The translations under genes were made by a program, and so were the position numbers. Positions 33,773-42,194 of a stretch of DNA of 64,000 bases are shown here, in pieces. This DNA is from Skermania sp. ID1734 (GTDB taxonomy: Bacteria > Actinomycetota > Actinomycetes > Mycobacteriales > Mycobacteriaceae). Position 1 is the stretch's first letter, and each line of letters begins with the position of its first letter. Where the stretch lies: assembly GCF_007489285.1 (NCBI RefSeq), contig NZ_VLIY01000008.1:156089-220088 (forward strand), read 5' to 3'. The notes beneath the pieces are model-generated. The model was given only the letters and a program-made list of their open reading frames with translations. It was not told the DNA's origin and did not search any database.

Positions 33773-33803
33773 AATTTACGCACCGGGCAAACGCTGCGTT
33801 AAC

Positions 33804-33842
33804 GGCGGGCGAACATCGCCGCGCAGCGATGTGACGCCCGCC
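33804..33842 (+). terminator. Hairpin terminator after gpmA
   Basis: GGCGGGCG (33804-33811) pairs with CGCCCGCC (33835-33842) and ACATCGC (33813-33819) with GCGATGT (33826-33832), with a one- and two-base internal bulge and a 6-base loop. It separates gpmA from senX3. Confidence 0.65.
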
Positions 33843-33895
33843 AAAATGGCCGCACCCAGCGTTTATGTGGAGTGCGAAAACCGTACGATTTGGGC

Positions 33896-35122
33896 GTGAG
33901 CATTCCTGCGACCGTGACCCTGGCAGTGGTTGCGGCATGCCTCGGTTTGCTCGTCGGCGCGGCGATGATGTCGGTCGGTCGGCGTCGCCGGATCGAGCAG
34001 CGCCCGCCGCAGCAGGGCTTGACCACCTCCCAGGTGCTCGACCTGATCGTGCTTGCGTCGGAGAGCGGAATCGCCGTGGTCGATTCGCATCGCGACGTGG
34101 TCCTGTTCAATCCGCGCGCCGAAGAGCTCGGACTGGTGCGCAATCAGCTGATCGATGAGCGCGCGTGGGGAGCCATTCAGCAGGTCTTGCGCACCGGGAA
34201 TCCGGCCGAATGCGTGCTCACCACCCGAGGTCAGTTGGGCCGTGAGCGCCTTGCCGTGCGCTGTGTGATGCGACCGTTGAGCAAAGAAGAGACCAATTTT
34301 GTTGTCCTCTTTGCCGACGACGACTCCGAACAGGCACGGATGGAGGCGACGCGGCGCGACTTCGTCGCCAATGTGAGCCACGAGCTGAAGACGCCGGTCG
34401 GTGCCATGGGGCTGCTGGCCGAGGCGCTGCTCGAATCGGCCGACGACCCCGACTCGGTTCGGCATTTCGGTGCCCGGGTGCTGGCCGAGTCGAATCGGCT
34501 GGGAAACATGGTCAATGAACTCATTGCGCTGTCGCGCCTTCAGGGTGCGGAGAAACTGCCCGATCTCGACGTCGTCGATGTGGATGAAGTGGTCGCCGAA
34601 GCGGTTGATCGGTCGCGCACCGCCGCGGAGGCCGCGGAAATTACCGTCAGCACCGACCGGCCCAGCGGGCTCGAGGTACTGGGCGATCAGACGCTGCTGG
34701 TCACCGCGCTGTCCAACCTTGTCGAGAACGCAATTGCCTACTCGCCCAAGGGTTCACATGTATCGGTCAGTCGCGCGCTGCGCGGCGGCAAGGTCGCGAT
34801 CGCGGTGACCGACCGGGGAATCGGGATCGCCAAAGAAGATCAGGAGCGGGTGTTCGAGCGGTTCTTCCGCGTGGACAAGGCGCGCTCTCGGGCGACCGGC
34901 GGCACTGGGCTCGGGCTGGCCATCGCCAAGCACGTGGCCGCGAACCACAACGGCGAAATCACGCTGTGGAGCAAGCTCGGCACGGGCTCGACGTTCACGC
35001 TGCGTATTCCTGTGTACGAGGAGACCGATGCCGAATCAGTCGAGGAGAACGGTGTGGAATTGAAAGACTCATCGATGACGCGGGCGAAGGAGCCGAGTAA
35101 TGACTTCAGTTTTGATCGTTGA
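33896..35122 (+). CDS. senX3: Sensor histidine kinase SenX3, 408 aa
   Basis: One N-terminal transmembrane helix (about residues 5-25) is followed by a PAS-like domain, then the H-box [19 protein letters not shown] with the phosphorylated His, N-box [14 protein letters not shown]1 DRGIGI and G2 GGTGLGLAI. SenX3 phosphorylates RegX3 in response to phosphate limitation, together with the Pst-PhoU system. TACGAT (33884-33889) lies exactly six bases before GTG 33896, so the transcript is probably leaderless. The 3' end overlaps regX3 by 23 bases; in M. tuberculosis the two genes are separated by repeats, which are absent here. Confidence 0.94.
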   Translation: MSIPATVTLAVVAACLGLLVGAAMMSVGRRRRIEQRPPQQGLTTSQVLDLIVLASESGIAVVDSHRDVVLFNPRAEELGLVRNQLIDERAWGAIQQVLRTGNPAECVLTTRGQLGRERLAVRCVMRPLSKEETNFVVLFADDDSEQARMEATRRDFVANVSHELKTPVGAMGLLAEALLESADDPDSVRHFGARVLAESNRLGNMVNELIALSRLQGAEKLPDLDVVDVDEVVAEAVDRSRTAAEAAEITVSTDRPSGLEVLGDQTLLVTALSNLVENAIAYSPKGSHVSVSRALRGGKVAIAVTDRGIGIAKEDQERVFERFFRVDKARSRATGGTGLGLAIAKHVAANHNGEITLWSKLGTGSTFTLRIPVYEETDAESVEENGVELKDSSMTRAKEPSNDFSFDR

Positions 35123-35786
35123 GGACGAGGAGTCGCTGGCTGACCCGCTGGCCTTTCTGCTCCGCAAGGAGGGCTTCGACACGACGATCGTGACCGACGG
35201 GCCATCGGCGCTCGCGGAATTCGATCGCTCAGGCGCCGACATCGTCCTGCTCGACCTGATGCTGCCCGGCATGAGCGGCACGGACGTGTGCAAGCAGTTG
35301 CGCACCCGATCGGGCGTGCCGGTCATCATGGTGACCGCCCGCGACAGCGAGATCGACAAGGTCGTCGGCCTGGAACTCGGTGCCGACGATTACGTCACCA
35401 AGCCCTACAGCGCCCGCGAGCTGATTGCCCGCATCCGCGCGGTATTGCGCCGCGGCGCCGACAGCGAACTGGAATCCGCCGACGCCGGTGTGCTGGAAGC
35501 CGGCCCGGTGCGCATGGACGTCGAACGACACATAGTGCTGGTCAACGGTGAACCGGTGACCTTGCCGCTCAAGGAGTTCGACCTGCTCGAGTATCTGCTG
35601 CGCAACGCGGGCCGGGTGCTGACCCGCGGTCAGCTGATCGACCGGGTATGGGGCGCGGACTACGTGGGCGACACCAAGACCCTGGACGTGCACGTCAAGC
35701 GGTTGCGCTCCAAGATCGAGGCCGACCCGGGCAAGCCGGAGCATCTGGTGACCGTGCGCGGTCTCGGCTACAAGTTCGAGGCCTGA
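35100..35786 (+). CDS. regX3: Response regulator RegX3, 228 aa
   Basis: Receiver domain with VEDEES, phospho-acceptor Asp52 in LLDLMLPG, the Thr in MVTARD and Lys in VTKPYS. The C-terminal OmpR-type winged helix (about 130-228) ends [14 protein letters not shown] and VRGLGYKFE. RegX3 activates phosphate-scavenging genes and affects respiration. ATG 35100 lies inside senX3, so the pair is translationally coupled. A secreted-protein gene on the other strand begins its stop only two bases downstream. Confidence 0.95.
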   Translation: MTSVLIVEDEESLADPLAFLLRKEGFDTTIVTDGPSALAEFDRSGADIVLLDLMLPGMSGTDVCKQLRTRSGVPVIMVTARDSEIDKVVGLELGADDYVTKPYSARELIARIRAVLRRGADSELESADAGVLEAGPVRMDVERHIVLVNGEPVTLPLKEFDLLEYLLRNAGRVLTRGQLIDRVWGADYVGDTKTLDVHVKRLRSKIEADPGKPEHLVTVRGLGYKFEA

Positions 35787-35787
35787 A

Positions 35788-36132
35788 TCAGGAGTAGAAG
35801 TACACCGTCCGGAAGAACATGCCCACGGGCGCGAGGTTGTGCGGGTTGCCGGCAAGGTCGTACTGGACGCAGTCGTGAATCTGCACGTAGTGCCCGTCGC
35901 CGCGGCATTCGATCTTCTGGCTGGTGCCGAACGGGCTGATGATGATCGGACTGGTGGCCTTGTCGCCGAAGAGCGCGCCCGGCGCTAGCGGTGCAACGAA
36001 GTAGTCGGTGCGGTCCCGGACCGCGTTGAACCCGTACGGGTCGTTCGGATCGGTGTCGGCGCTCGCGATTGCCGGCAGAATCGCGGTGATGGCCAGCGCT
36101 GTCAGGACTGCGGTCAGGACTCGTTTGAACAC
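35788..36132 (-). CDS. Small secreted protein of unknown function, 114 aa
   Basis: GTG 36132 follows GAGAGGAT. A clear signal peptide (basic MFKR, hydrophobic core, cleavage after ASA near residue 25) leads to a mature domain of about 89 residues with two Cys (ECRGDG and IHDCVQY), probably joined by a disulfide, and aromatic-rich ends (TVYFYS). It is predicted to be exported by Sec. I do not recognise a family. It sits between regX3 and the Rv0495c-like gene on the opposite strand. Confidence 0.75.
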   Translation of the reverse strand: MFKRVLTAVLTALAITAILPAIASADTDPNDPYGFNAVRDRTDYFVAPLAPGALFGDKATSPIIISPFGTSQKIECRGDGHYVQIHDCVQYDLAGNPHNLAPVGMFFRTVYFYS

Positions 36133-36192
36133 GGCGCGATCCTCTCGGGCGGAAGGGTTACACCCTCTGCATCGCCGCCCGGCATGTCTGTA

Positions 36193-37017
36193 TTAGCCCT
36201 GGCGTTGCCCGTGCACGGTCGCCGGGTGCACGGCGATGAGACCGAGACCGGCCCGCCGTTTGCAGTGCCGGGCGAGTTCTTCGTAGGCCGGTTTGCCGAT
36301 CAGCTCGGTCAACTCGGCCGCATAGGACTCCCAGACCGGCCGGGTGCCCACGTGCGCATCGGGGGAGCCACTGCAATACCAATGCAGGTCCACGCCGCCC
36401 TCACCCCAACCGCGGCGGTCGTATTCGGTGATCACCGTGCGCAGAATTTCGACGCCGTCCGGTCGGGTCACCCACTCCTGGGTCCGGCGGATGGGCAGCT
36501 GCCAGCAGACGTCGGGCTTGACCTCCAACGGTTCGATCCCGCGGCGCAGGGCCATCGTGTGCAACGCGCACCCGATGCCCCCTGCGAAGCCGGGGCGGTT
36601 CAGGAAGATGCAGGCGCCCTGGTAGCGGCGGGTCCGCAACGACTCCTCGCCGTCGAGTTCGTCCTTTTCGACATAGCCCTTCTTGCCCAGGCCCTTGTCC
36701 ATGAACTGCCAGTCCTGCGGTGTGAGTTTGCGCACCGCTTTCTTCAGCTTCTTGAGGTCGTCATCGTCGGACAGAAACGCGCCGTGCGAACAGCAGCCGT
36801 CGTCGGGGCGGCCCTCGATGATCCCCTGGCAGGCGGGCGTGCCAAAAACGCAGGTCCAGCGCGATAAGAGCCAGGTCAGATCGGCCGCGATGAGATGTTC
36901 GTCATTTGCTGGGTCGACGAACTCGATCCATTCGCGGGGGAAGTCGAGGTCGACCTCGGCAGTCGGATCCATCTTGCGCTGCGGCTCAGGGTGTGGCACT
37001 GGCTCGCCTGCTGTCAC
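36193..37017 (-). CDS. Rv0495c-like conserved protein, 274 aa
   Basis: The sequence contains Cys residues in the pattern [41 protein letters not shown] and VCWQLPIR, resembling the DUF3109-type proteins that may hold a metal or Fe-S site. Length and position upstream of ppx on the other strand match Rv0495c. GTG 37017 lies eight bases after TAGCGT on the minus strand, so a leaderless start is likely; longer forms would cross into the ppx promoter. Function unknown; cytoplasmic. Confidence 0.8.
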   Translation of the reverse strand: MTAGEPVPHPEPQRKMDPTAEVDLDFPREWIEFVDPANDEHLIAADLTWLLSRWTCVFGTPACQGIIEGRPDDGCCSHGAFLSDDDDLKKLKKAVRKLTPQDWQFMDKGLGKKGYVEKDELDGEESLRTRRYQGACIFLNRPGFAGGIGCALHTMALRRGIEPLEVKPDVCWQLPIRRTQEWVTRPDGVEILRTVITEYDRRGWGEGGVDLHWYCSGSPDAHVGTRPVWESYAAELTELIGKPAYEELARHCKRRAGLGLIAVHPATVHGQRQG

Positions 37018-37025
37018 AACCGCAG

Positions 37026-37043
37026 ACGCTAGACCAGTACCGT
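37026..37043. promoter_or_regulatory. Divergent leaderless promoters, Rv0495c-like / ppx
   Basis: Minus strand: TAGCGT (37031-37026), eight bases before GTG 37017. Plus strand: TACCGT (37038-37043), six bases before GTG 37050. The whole intergenic region is only 32 bases. Confidence 0.5.
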
Positions 37044-37049
37044 ATTCCT

Positions 37050-38003
37050 GTGCGCCTTGGGGTTCTCGACGTCGGAAGCAACACCGTTCACCTGTTGGTG
37101 GTGGACGCGCATCGCGGCGGTCACCCCATGCCGATGAGTTCGACCAAGGCAACGCTGCGGCTGTCGGAAAATATGGACGACTCGGGCTGCATCACGACGG
37201 AGGGCGCTGATCGGCTGATCGCCACGGTCGACGAGTTCGCCAGCATCGCCAACACGTCGGGCTGCGGCGAACTGATGGCTTTTGCGACCTCGGCGGTGCG
37301 CGATGCGGTGAACTCGGACGACGTGCTGGCCGCAGTCCTGGAAAAGACCGGCGTCGAGTTGCAGGTGCTGTCCGGCGTGGACGAGGCGCGGCTGACCTTC
37401 TTGGCGGTCCGGCGCTGGTACGGCTGGAGCGCCGGGCGCATCCTGAACATCGACATCGGCGGCGGGTCGCTCGAATTGACCGCCGGGGGCGACGAAGACC
37501 CCGATGTCGCCTTCTCGCTGCAGTTGGGTGCGGGCCGGCTGACTCGTGACTGGCTGCAAGAGGACCCTCCGGGCAAGCGTCGCGTCGCAGTGCTGCGCGA
37601 CTGGCTCGACGCCGAACTGGTGGAGCCAGCCAAGGAGCTGAAGGCCGCCGGGAAACCCGATCGGACGGTCGGCACGTCGAAAACCTTCCGATCGCTGGCT
37701 CGACTGACCGGTGCGGCGCCGTCGAGCGCCGGGATGCGGGTGAAACGAACCTTGACGAGCAGTGGTTTACGTCAACTTATCGCCTTCATCTCTCGGATGA
37801 CGTCAGCCGACCGTGCAGAATTGGAAGGTGTCAGCGCAGATCGCTCCCAGCAACTGGTGGCGGGCGCGCTGATTGCTGAGGCCAGCATGCGGGCGTTGTC
37901 GATCGACACGATCGAAATATGTCCGTGGGCGCTACGTGAAGGCCTGATCTTGCGCAAGCTTGATACCGAGATGGGCGGTGACCAGGTGGTGGAAGAGCGA
38001 TGA
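37050..38003 (+). CDS. ppx: Exopolyphosphatase / Ppx-GppA family protein, 317 aa
   Basis: The ASKHA ATPase-fold motifs are clear: [15 protein letters not shown] at the start, [12 protein letters not shown], and [12 protein letters not shown] (about 132-143). The length (317) is that of the short two-domain form like Rv0496. Such enzymes hydrolyse polyphosphate or pppGpp, linking to the phosphate sensing of senX3-regX3 nearby. GTG 37050 is six bases after TACCGT. The gene ends with a 4-base overlap (ATGA) into the next membrane-protein gene. Confidence 0.9.
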   Translation: MRLGVLDVGSNTVHLLVVDAHRGGHPMPMSSTKATLRLSENMDDSGCITTEGADRLIATVDEFASIANTSGCGELMAFATSAVRDAVNSDDVLAAVLEKTGVELQVLSGVDEARLTFLAVRRWYGWSAGRILNIDIGGGSLELTAGGDEDPDVAFSLQLGAGRLTRDWLQEDPPGKRRVAVLRDWLDAELVEPAKELKAAGKPDRTVGTSKTFRSLARLTGAAPSSAGMRVKRTLTSSGLRQLIAFISRMTSADRAELEGVSADRSQQLVAGALIAEASMRALSIDTIEICPWALREGLILRKLDTEMGGDQVVEER

Positions 38004-38707
38004 CGGGACCAACCGGTAGGCCTGAGGACACTGGCCAAATCTCCGTGGCCGAGTTGTTGGCGCGCAACGGCCAGAACGTCGGCTCCGGGGGACGTCGGCG
38101 CCGGGGCGGCAAGGGCGGTATCTCGGTCGCCGAATTGACGGGCGACATCCCGGTGATTCGCGACGGGGCATCGCATTCGCGGCTGCTCGCCCGACCGGAC
38201 GCGCCGGTACAAAAGCCGCCGATACCCGTCACCCAGACCCCGCCCAGTCCGCCGCAATACCAGCCGGTGACCACTGCCGCGGCCTGGTCGCAGACCAATC
38301 CCGAACCGGCATTGCTGTCCGGAAATTCGGTGGCCGGTGAACTGCTGCGCAACCGGCGTGCCGAGGCGCAGCGCCAACAGGACCAGCCGCCCGCTCCCGC
38401 CGCAGCCGCCGAGACTGGCGCGGACACCGCCGACGACCGCCGATCCGCGCTGCGCCAATGGGCCGTGCTGGCCGGCCAGGTGGTCATCGCGGTCGTCGCG
38501 GGTGCACTGCTGTTCAAGGGCTTCGAAATGCTGTGGGACAGCATGCCGATCTATGCGCTCATCTTGGCGCTGGTGGTGATCCTCGCGCTCGTGGCGCTGG
38601 TTCGCATTCTGCGCAAGACCGATGACATCTTCAGCATCGTCATCGCGATTGTGGTCGGCGTGTTCGTCACGATGGGTCCACTGGCCTTCTTGCTGAGCAC
38701 GAGCTGA
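38000..38707 (+). CDS. Rv0497-like membrane protein with SVAELL motifs, 235 aa
   Basis: The cytoplasmic N-terminus (about 150 residues, Pro/Arg/Gln rich) carries ISVAELLARNGQN, GISVAELTGDIP and NSVAGELLRNRR, three copies of a short motif also seen in other mycobacterial envelope proteins. Three transmembrane helices follow (about 155-232). ATG 38000 overlaps the ppx stop by four bases. The function is unknown; the repeated motif may be a docking site for a partner, which is inference. Confidence 0.8.
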   Translation: MTGPTGRPEDTGQISVAELLARNGQNVGSGGRRRRGGKGGISVAELTGDIPVIRDGASHSRLLARPDAPVQKPPIPVTQTPPSPPQYQPVTTAAAWSQTNPEPALLSGNSVAGELLRNRRAEAQRQQDQPPAPAAAAETGADTADDRRSALRQWAVLAGQVVIAVVAGALLFKGFEMLWDSMPIYALILALVVILALVALVRILRKTDDIFSIVIAIVVGVFVTMGPLAFLLSTS

Positions 38708-38715
38708 CGCCCGCC

Positions 38716-39636
38716 ATGGTTGTGCACGGGAGTCGACGCGACATCCTGGTGGGCCTGTCCACGGCATCGGTCTACCCGCAAAACACCGAGGCAGCGTTCC
38801 GCTACGCGGCCGAGCTGGGCTACGACGGCGTCGAACTGATGGTGTGGGCCGAATCCGTCAGTCAGGACGCCCATGCCGTCAAGCGATTGGTCCGCAAATA
38901 TGCGGTGCCGGTGCAGGCTGTCCACGCGCCCTGCCTGCTGATTTCGCAGCGGGTGTGGGGCGCCGATCCGATCGCCAAGCTGGAGCGGTCGGTGCGCACC
39001 GCAGAGATCCTCGGCGCCCAGACCGTGGTGGTGCATCCGCCGTTTCGCTGGCAACGCCGCTACGCCGAGGGCTTCGCCGATCAGGTTCGCGAACTCGAAG
39101 AGACCAGCGATGTCGCAGTCGCGGTGGAAAACATGTTTCCGATGCGGGCGGACAGCTTCTTCGGTCGCCGGGAAAACGCTGCGGAGCGGCTCAAGCGGCG
39201 CGGCGGACCGGGCGTGGCCATCTCGGCCTTCAGCCCGTCCTACGATCCGACGGATTCCGATCATCAGCACTACACGCTCGACCTGTCCCACACGGCCACC
39301 GCCGGCATGGACGCGCTCGCGCTCGCCGGCCGAATGGGTCCGCGGCTGACGCATCTTCACTTGGCGGACGGCCGCGGCGCCGCCTACGACGAGCACCTCA
39401 TTCCTGGCCAGGGCACCCAGCCGTGTGTGGAGCTGTGCGAGATGCTGGTGCGCACCGGTTTCCAAGGACAGGCGGTGGTCGAGATCAACACCCAGAATGC
39501 TCGGACCATGGCCGAAAGAGCCGTGATGCTCGCTCAGGCGCTGTTGTTCGCCCGGGTGCACCTCAACGGCCATCCACCGCCCGAGCCGTCGACATCGGCC
39601 GTCGAAGGACAGCTCACCGGGAACGGCAATGAGTGA
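38716..39636 (+). CDS. Sugar phosphate isomerase/epimerase-like TIM barrel (Rv0498-like), 306 aa
   Basis: The protein fits the AP-endonuclease-2 TIM-barrel family: ILVGLSTASVYPQNTEAAF, GYDGVELMVW, VHAPCLLIS, VVVHPPFRWQRRY, VAVENMFPMRA and LTHLHLADGRG, with metal-binding Glu/His/Asp residues at strand ends. It is one of the ppx-proC cluster genes (Rv0498). The start is ATG 38716, eight bases after the previous stop, with a possible later start near RRDIL. The 3' end overlaps the next gene by 8 bases. Substrate unknown. Confidence 0.85.
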   Translation: MVVHGSRRDILVGLSTASVYPQNTEAAFRYAAELGYDGVELMVWAESVSQDAHAVKRLVRKYAVPVQAVHAPCLLISQRVWGADPIAKLERSVRTAEILGAQTVVVHPPFRWQRRYAEGFADQVRELEETSDVAVAVENMFPMRADSFFGRRENAAERLKRRGGPGVAISAFSPSYDPTDSDHQHYTLDLSHTATAGMDALALAGRMGPRLTHLHLADGRGAAYDEHLIPGQGTQPCVELCEMLVRTGFQGQAVVEINTQNARTMAERAVMLAQALLFARVHLNGHPPPEPSTSAVEGQLTGNGNE

Positions 39637-40492
39637 ACAGCTGCTGACGGCTGCCCCCTTCCTACAGCTGTGCACGGTCGCGCAACGTGCGGACGACGGT
39701 GGCGCCCGCTTCGACGCCTACATCGATCCGATCTGGACCATCGGGCCCAAGGTGCACGGCGGCGTCATGCTCGCGTTGTGTGCGGCCGCGGCCCGCCGCA
39801 CCGTGCGCGAGGTACATCCCGCCGCCGAGCACATGCAGCCGATCTCGGTGTCCGCGGATTATCTCGGTGCCCCCGATCCCGGCGACGTGGTTCTGGCGGT
39901 GTCGGTGCGCAAGCTCGGACGCCAGGTGTGTCTGGCCGATGTGGAGCTGCAGCAGAATGACCGGACCATGGTGCGCGCGGTGGTGCACCTGGGCATCGTG
40001 GACACCGAGCCGCCCGCCTGGCAGGCGTCCGATCTGGCCGACATGCCGGTGGAGCCGCCCGCGGCCGCGATGAGCTATGAACCCGACAGCGAGATGGGCA
40101 AGATCGTGCACGTCGCCCAGGGTTGCCAGCTGCGCCTCGATACCTCGGCGGCGCCGTTTCTCACCGGTGCGCAGGGAGATCCGCGGTTGCGGCTATGGGT
40201 CCGTCCGCTGGCCGGCGACGAGGCCGACCCCGAGACGGCGGCGCTGTTTGCGATGATGGCCGGTGACATCAGCCCGCCGGTCGTGTTCAACCGCGGCCAT
40301 TTCGGCTGGGCGCCGACAATTCAGCTGACCACCCACCTGCGCAGAATGCCGGCGCCGGGCTGGCTGCGAGTTGTCGCTAGCTCGTCGGCGGTCGGGCAGC
40401 GCTTTTTCGACGAGGATCATGTGGTGCTCGACAGCACGGGCGCGGTGGTGGTGCAGAGTCGGCAGTTGGCCATGCTGCCTCAGAAGAGCTAG
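39629..40492 (+). CDS. Thioesterase family protein, double hot-dog (Rv0499-like), 287 aa
   Basis: The first half has IWTIGPKVHGGVMLALCAAAA, the substrate-channel helix of acyl-CoA thioesterases, and QPISVSADYLGAPDPGD. The second half repeats the fold (FNRGHFGWAPTIQLTTHLRR). This is the TesB-like arrangement of two hot-dog domains that hydrolyse acyl-CoA. Catalytic residues are not certain from sequence. ATG 39629 overlaps the upstream gene by 8 bases. proC follows after 26 bases. Confidence 0.82.
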   Translation: MSEQLLTAAPFLQLCTVAQRADDGGARFDAYIDPIWTIGPKVHGGVMLALCAAAARRTVREVHPAAEHMQPISVSADYLGAPDPGDVVLAVSVRKLGRQVCLADVELQQNDRTMVRAVVHLGIVDTEPPAWQASDLADMPVEPPAAAMSYEPDSEMGKIVHVAQGCQLRLDTSAAPFLTGAQGDPRLRLWVRPLAGDEADPETAALFAMMAGDISPPVVFNRGHFGWAPTIQLTTHLRRMPAPGWLRVVASSSAVGQRFFDEDHVVLDSTGAVVVQSRQLAMLPQKS

Positions 40493-40518
40493 AAGCGCTA
40501 GCTGAAAGGGCAACAACA

Positions 40519-41337
40519 ATGACCAGAATCGCGGTGCTCGGCGGCGGCAAGATAGGTGAGGCGCTTGTCGCGGGTCTGCTCGAGGCCGGCCGCGCCGCCA
40601 AGGACCTGGTGGTGGCGGAGCACTACCCGGCCAGAGCCGCCGAACTTGCCGAGCGGTTCGGGATCCGGGTGACCACCATCGCCGACGCGGCGGAGGGTGC
40701 GGACGTCATCGTCGTCGCGGTGAAGCCGGCGGACGTCGAGGAAGTCTTGACGCAACTGGGCAAGGTCGATCTGGACGGGGACCGTGAGCAGTTGATCGTG
40801 TCGCTGGCGGCCGGGATTCCGACATCGCGCTACGAGGCGAGGTTGCCCGCCGGGTTCCCGGTGATTCGGGTCATGTCGAACACGCCCATGCTGATCGGTG
40901 AAGGCATGAGTGTGCTGGCACCCGGACGCTTCGCCCGCGAGCAGCACCTGCACTTGGTTCGCGAGGTGCTGTCCTCGGTGGGCAAGGTGGTGACTGTCGT
41001 GGAGTCGCAGATGGACGCGGTGACCGCTGTTTCTGGGTCTGGTCCGGCGTACTTTTTCCTGGTTGTCGAGGCTATGGTCGAGGCTGGGGTGGGACTTGGC
41101 CTGTCGCGGCCGGTCGCCACGGAATTGGTGGTGCAGACGATGCTGGGGTCGGCGACCATGCTGGACCGCTCGGGCGAGGAGGCCGCGGTTTTGCGCGCTG
41201 CAGTCACCTCACCTGCGGGAACGACGGCGGCGGCGGTGCGTGTGCTGGAACGCTCATCAGTGCGTTCGGCGTTCATCGAGGCGTTGACGGCGGCTCGTGA
41301 CCGCTCGGCCCAGCAGGGCGAATCGACCGAAAAGTAA
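40519..41337 (+). CDS. proC: Pyrroline-5-carboxylate reductase ProC, 272 aa
   Basis: N-terminal NAD(P) site IAVLGGGKIGEAL, middle VIRVMSNTPMLIGEGM (about 115-130) and the family signature AVSGSGPAYFFLVVEAM (about 171-187), then LERSSVRSAFIEAL near the end. It reduces P5C to proline. AAAGGG precedes ATG 40519. Matches Rv0500, and the next two genes follow the same order as Rv0500A and Rv0500B. Confidence 0.95.
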   Translation: MTRIAVLGGGKIGEALVAGLLEAGRAAKDLVVAEHYPARAAELAERFGIRVTTIADAAEGADVIVVAVKPADVEEVLTQLGKVDLDGDREQLIVSLAAGIPTSRYEARLPAGFPVIRVMSNTPMLIGEGMSVLAPGRFAREQHLHLVREVLSSVGKVVTVVESQMDAVTAVSGSGPAYFFLVVEAMVEAGVGLGLSRPVATELVVQTMLGSATMLDRSGEEAAVLRAAVTSPAGTTAAAVRVLERSSVRSAFIEALTAARDRSAQQGESTEK

Positions 41338-41392
41338 TTAGTTTTCCCACACCCGTCGCAGTAATCCCACTAGTCCCGCTAAGCTCCATACA

Positions 41393-41443
41393 GCACGTGC
41401 GTGTCTGTTCCGCCGGAGGGGAAGCCGGCGGCGCGACACGTGC
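41393..41443 (+). promoter_or_regulatory. Structured leader before the BldC-like gene
   Basis: CCGCCGG (41410-41416) and CCGGCGG (41425-41431) form a perfect stem around AGGGGAAG. Outside it GCACGTG (41393-41399) and CACGTGC (41437-41443) can pair. The GGAGG ribosome site (41444-41448) follows directly, so the fold could influence translation. Confidence 0.4.
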
Positions 41444-41460
41444 CGGAGGTATGTGGGTCT

Positions 41461-41703
41461 ATGGCGTCTGCAAATAAGCCGTCGCAGGGTTCAGGCGGGT
41501 CCTCGGAGGGCCAGTCGGGCATCGGTGGAACACAGTTCCTAACCGTCGCCGAGGTAGCGAACCTGATGCGGGTTTCCAAGATGACCGTGTACCGGTTGGT
41601 ACACGGCGGCGAGCTGCCCGCGGTACGGGTTGGTCGCTCCTTCCGCGTGCACGCTAAAGCGGTCCACGACTACCTCGAGACGTCGTACTTCGACGCAGGG
41701 TAG
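41461..41703 (+). CDS. BldC-like / excisionase-type helix-turn-helix protein (Rv0500A-like), 80 aa
   Basis: After a disordered Ser/Gly-rich N-terminus, FLTVAEVANLMRVSKMTVYRLVHGGELPAVRVGRSFRVHAKAV (read in parts, residues about 28-70) is the MerR-like/excisionase winged helix of BldC proteins, which bind DNA cooperatively without an effector domain. ATG 41461 is used; GTG 41401 would include the leader hairpin. GGAGG lies 12 bases upstream. In actinobacteria BldC-type proteins control development and stress genes. It precedes the bS22 gene. Confidence 0.88.
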   Translation: MASANKPSQGSGGSSEGQSGIGGTQFLTVAEVANLMRVSKMTVYRLVHGGELPAVRVGRSFRVHAKAVHDYLETSYFDAG

Positions 41704-41867
41704 CGGTGCTGGCGGTTTTCACACCGTTGCGACGTCCGGCTACGATGGCAGGTGGTTGGACAAGTCTGTCGGTTCGTCGTGCGCTGACGTGACTGTGTGT
41801 TGTTGGCTTGTCATTACTCGTTGTCGTGCGCAGGTACGCAAGAAAAGGGACGTGAGGGACACCGGCT

Positions 41868-41969
41868 ATGGGTTCTGTGATCAAGAAGCGCCGCAAGCGC
41901 ATGTCGAAGAAGAAGCACCGGAAGTTGCTTCGCCGCACGCGGGTGCAGCGCCGCAAACTCGGTAAGTAA
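41868..41969 (+). CDS. Ribosomal microprotein bS22 (Rv0500B-like), 33 aa
   Basis: ATG 41868 follows GAGGGA and starts a 33-residue peptide ([19 protein letters not shown], then [14 protein letters not shown]). It is almost entirely basic and belongs to the AURKAIP1/COX24 (mS38-like) family. In mycobacterial ribosome structures the equivalent protein bS22 lies in the small subunit near the decoding region. It is too short for usual gene callers. A strong terminator hairpin (41983-42023) follows 14 bases after the stop. The 164-base gap upstream should contain its promoter. Confidence 0.92.
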
Positions 41970-41982
41970 GGCCAGTGGCCCG

Positions 41983-42023
41983 CACCGATGCCCGTCACCT
42001 CCACAAGGTGGCGGGCATCGGTG
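41983..42023 (+). terminator. Hairpin terminator after the bS22 gene
   Basis: CACCGATGCCCG (41983-41994) pairs with CGGGCATCGGTG (42012-42023) and CACC (41996-41999) with GGTG (42007-42010), leaving one mismatch and a 7-base loop. Strong 16-bp stem. Confidence 0.75.
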
Positions 42024-42058
42024 GTTCAAATGTCAACGAGACGCTCGACCAGTTTTGC

Positions 42059-42088
42059 AATTCCGTCAGCCGCTCGGTGGACGGAATT
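42059..42088 (+). promoter_or_regulatory. Perfect 9-bp inverted repeat upstream of the galE2-like gene
   Basis: AATTCCGTC (42059-42067) and GACGGAATT (42080-42088) flank 12 bases. It lies about 107 bases before GTG 42195 in an otherwise non-coding 170-base stretch and could be an operator. Confidence 0.35.
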
Positions 42089-42194
42089 TGTCGGTCGAAT
42101 GAAGTATCAGTAAGAACGCGATTAACGGGTGTCGTGATCTGTGGGGGATAAGTAAGGTGTATAGCGGGATCGGGCAACTTCTCGGTGCTGTGCG

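Noticed and set aside
36906..37049. Longer start for ppx at 36906
   Set aside because: The extra 48 residues overlap the Rv0495c-like gene on the other strand and precede the conserved LDVGSNT start; a -10 box stands right before GTG 37050.
42059..42088. AATTCCGTC dyad as a terminator
   Set aside because: A strong terminator already follows the bS22 gene at 41983-42023, and this dyad has a long loop and modest GC content; kept only as a weak operator candidate.
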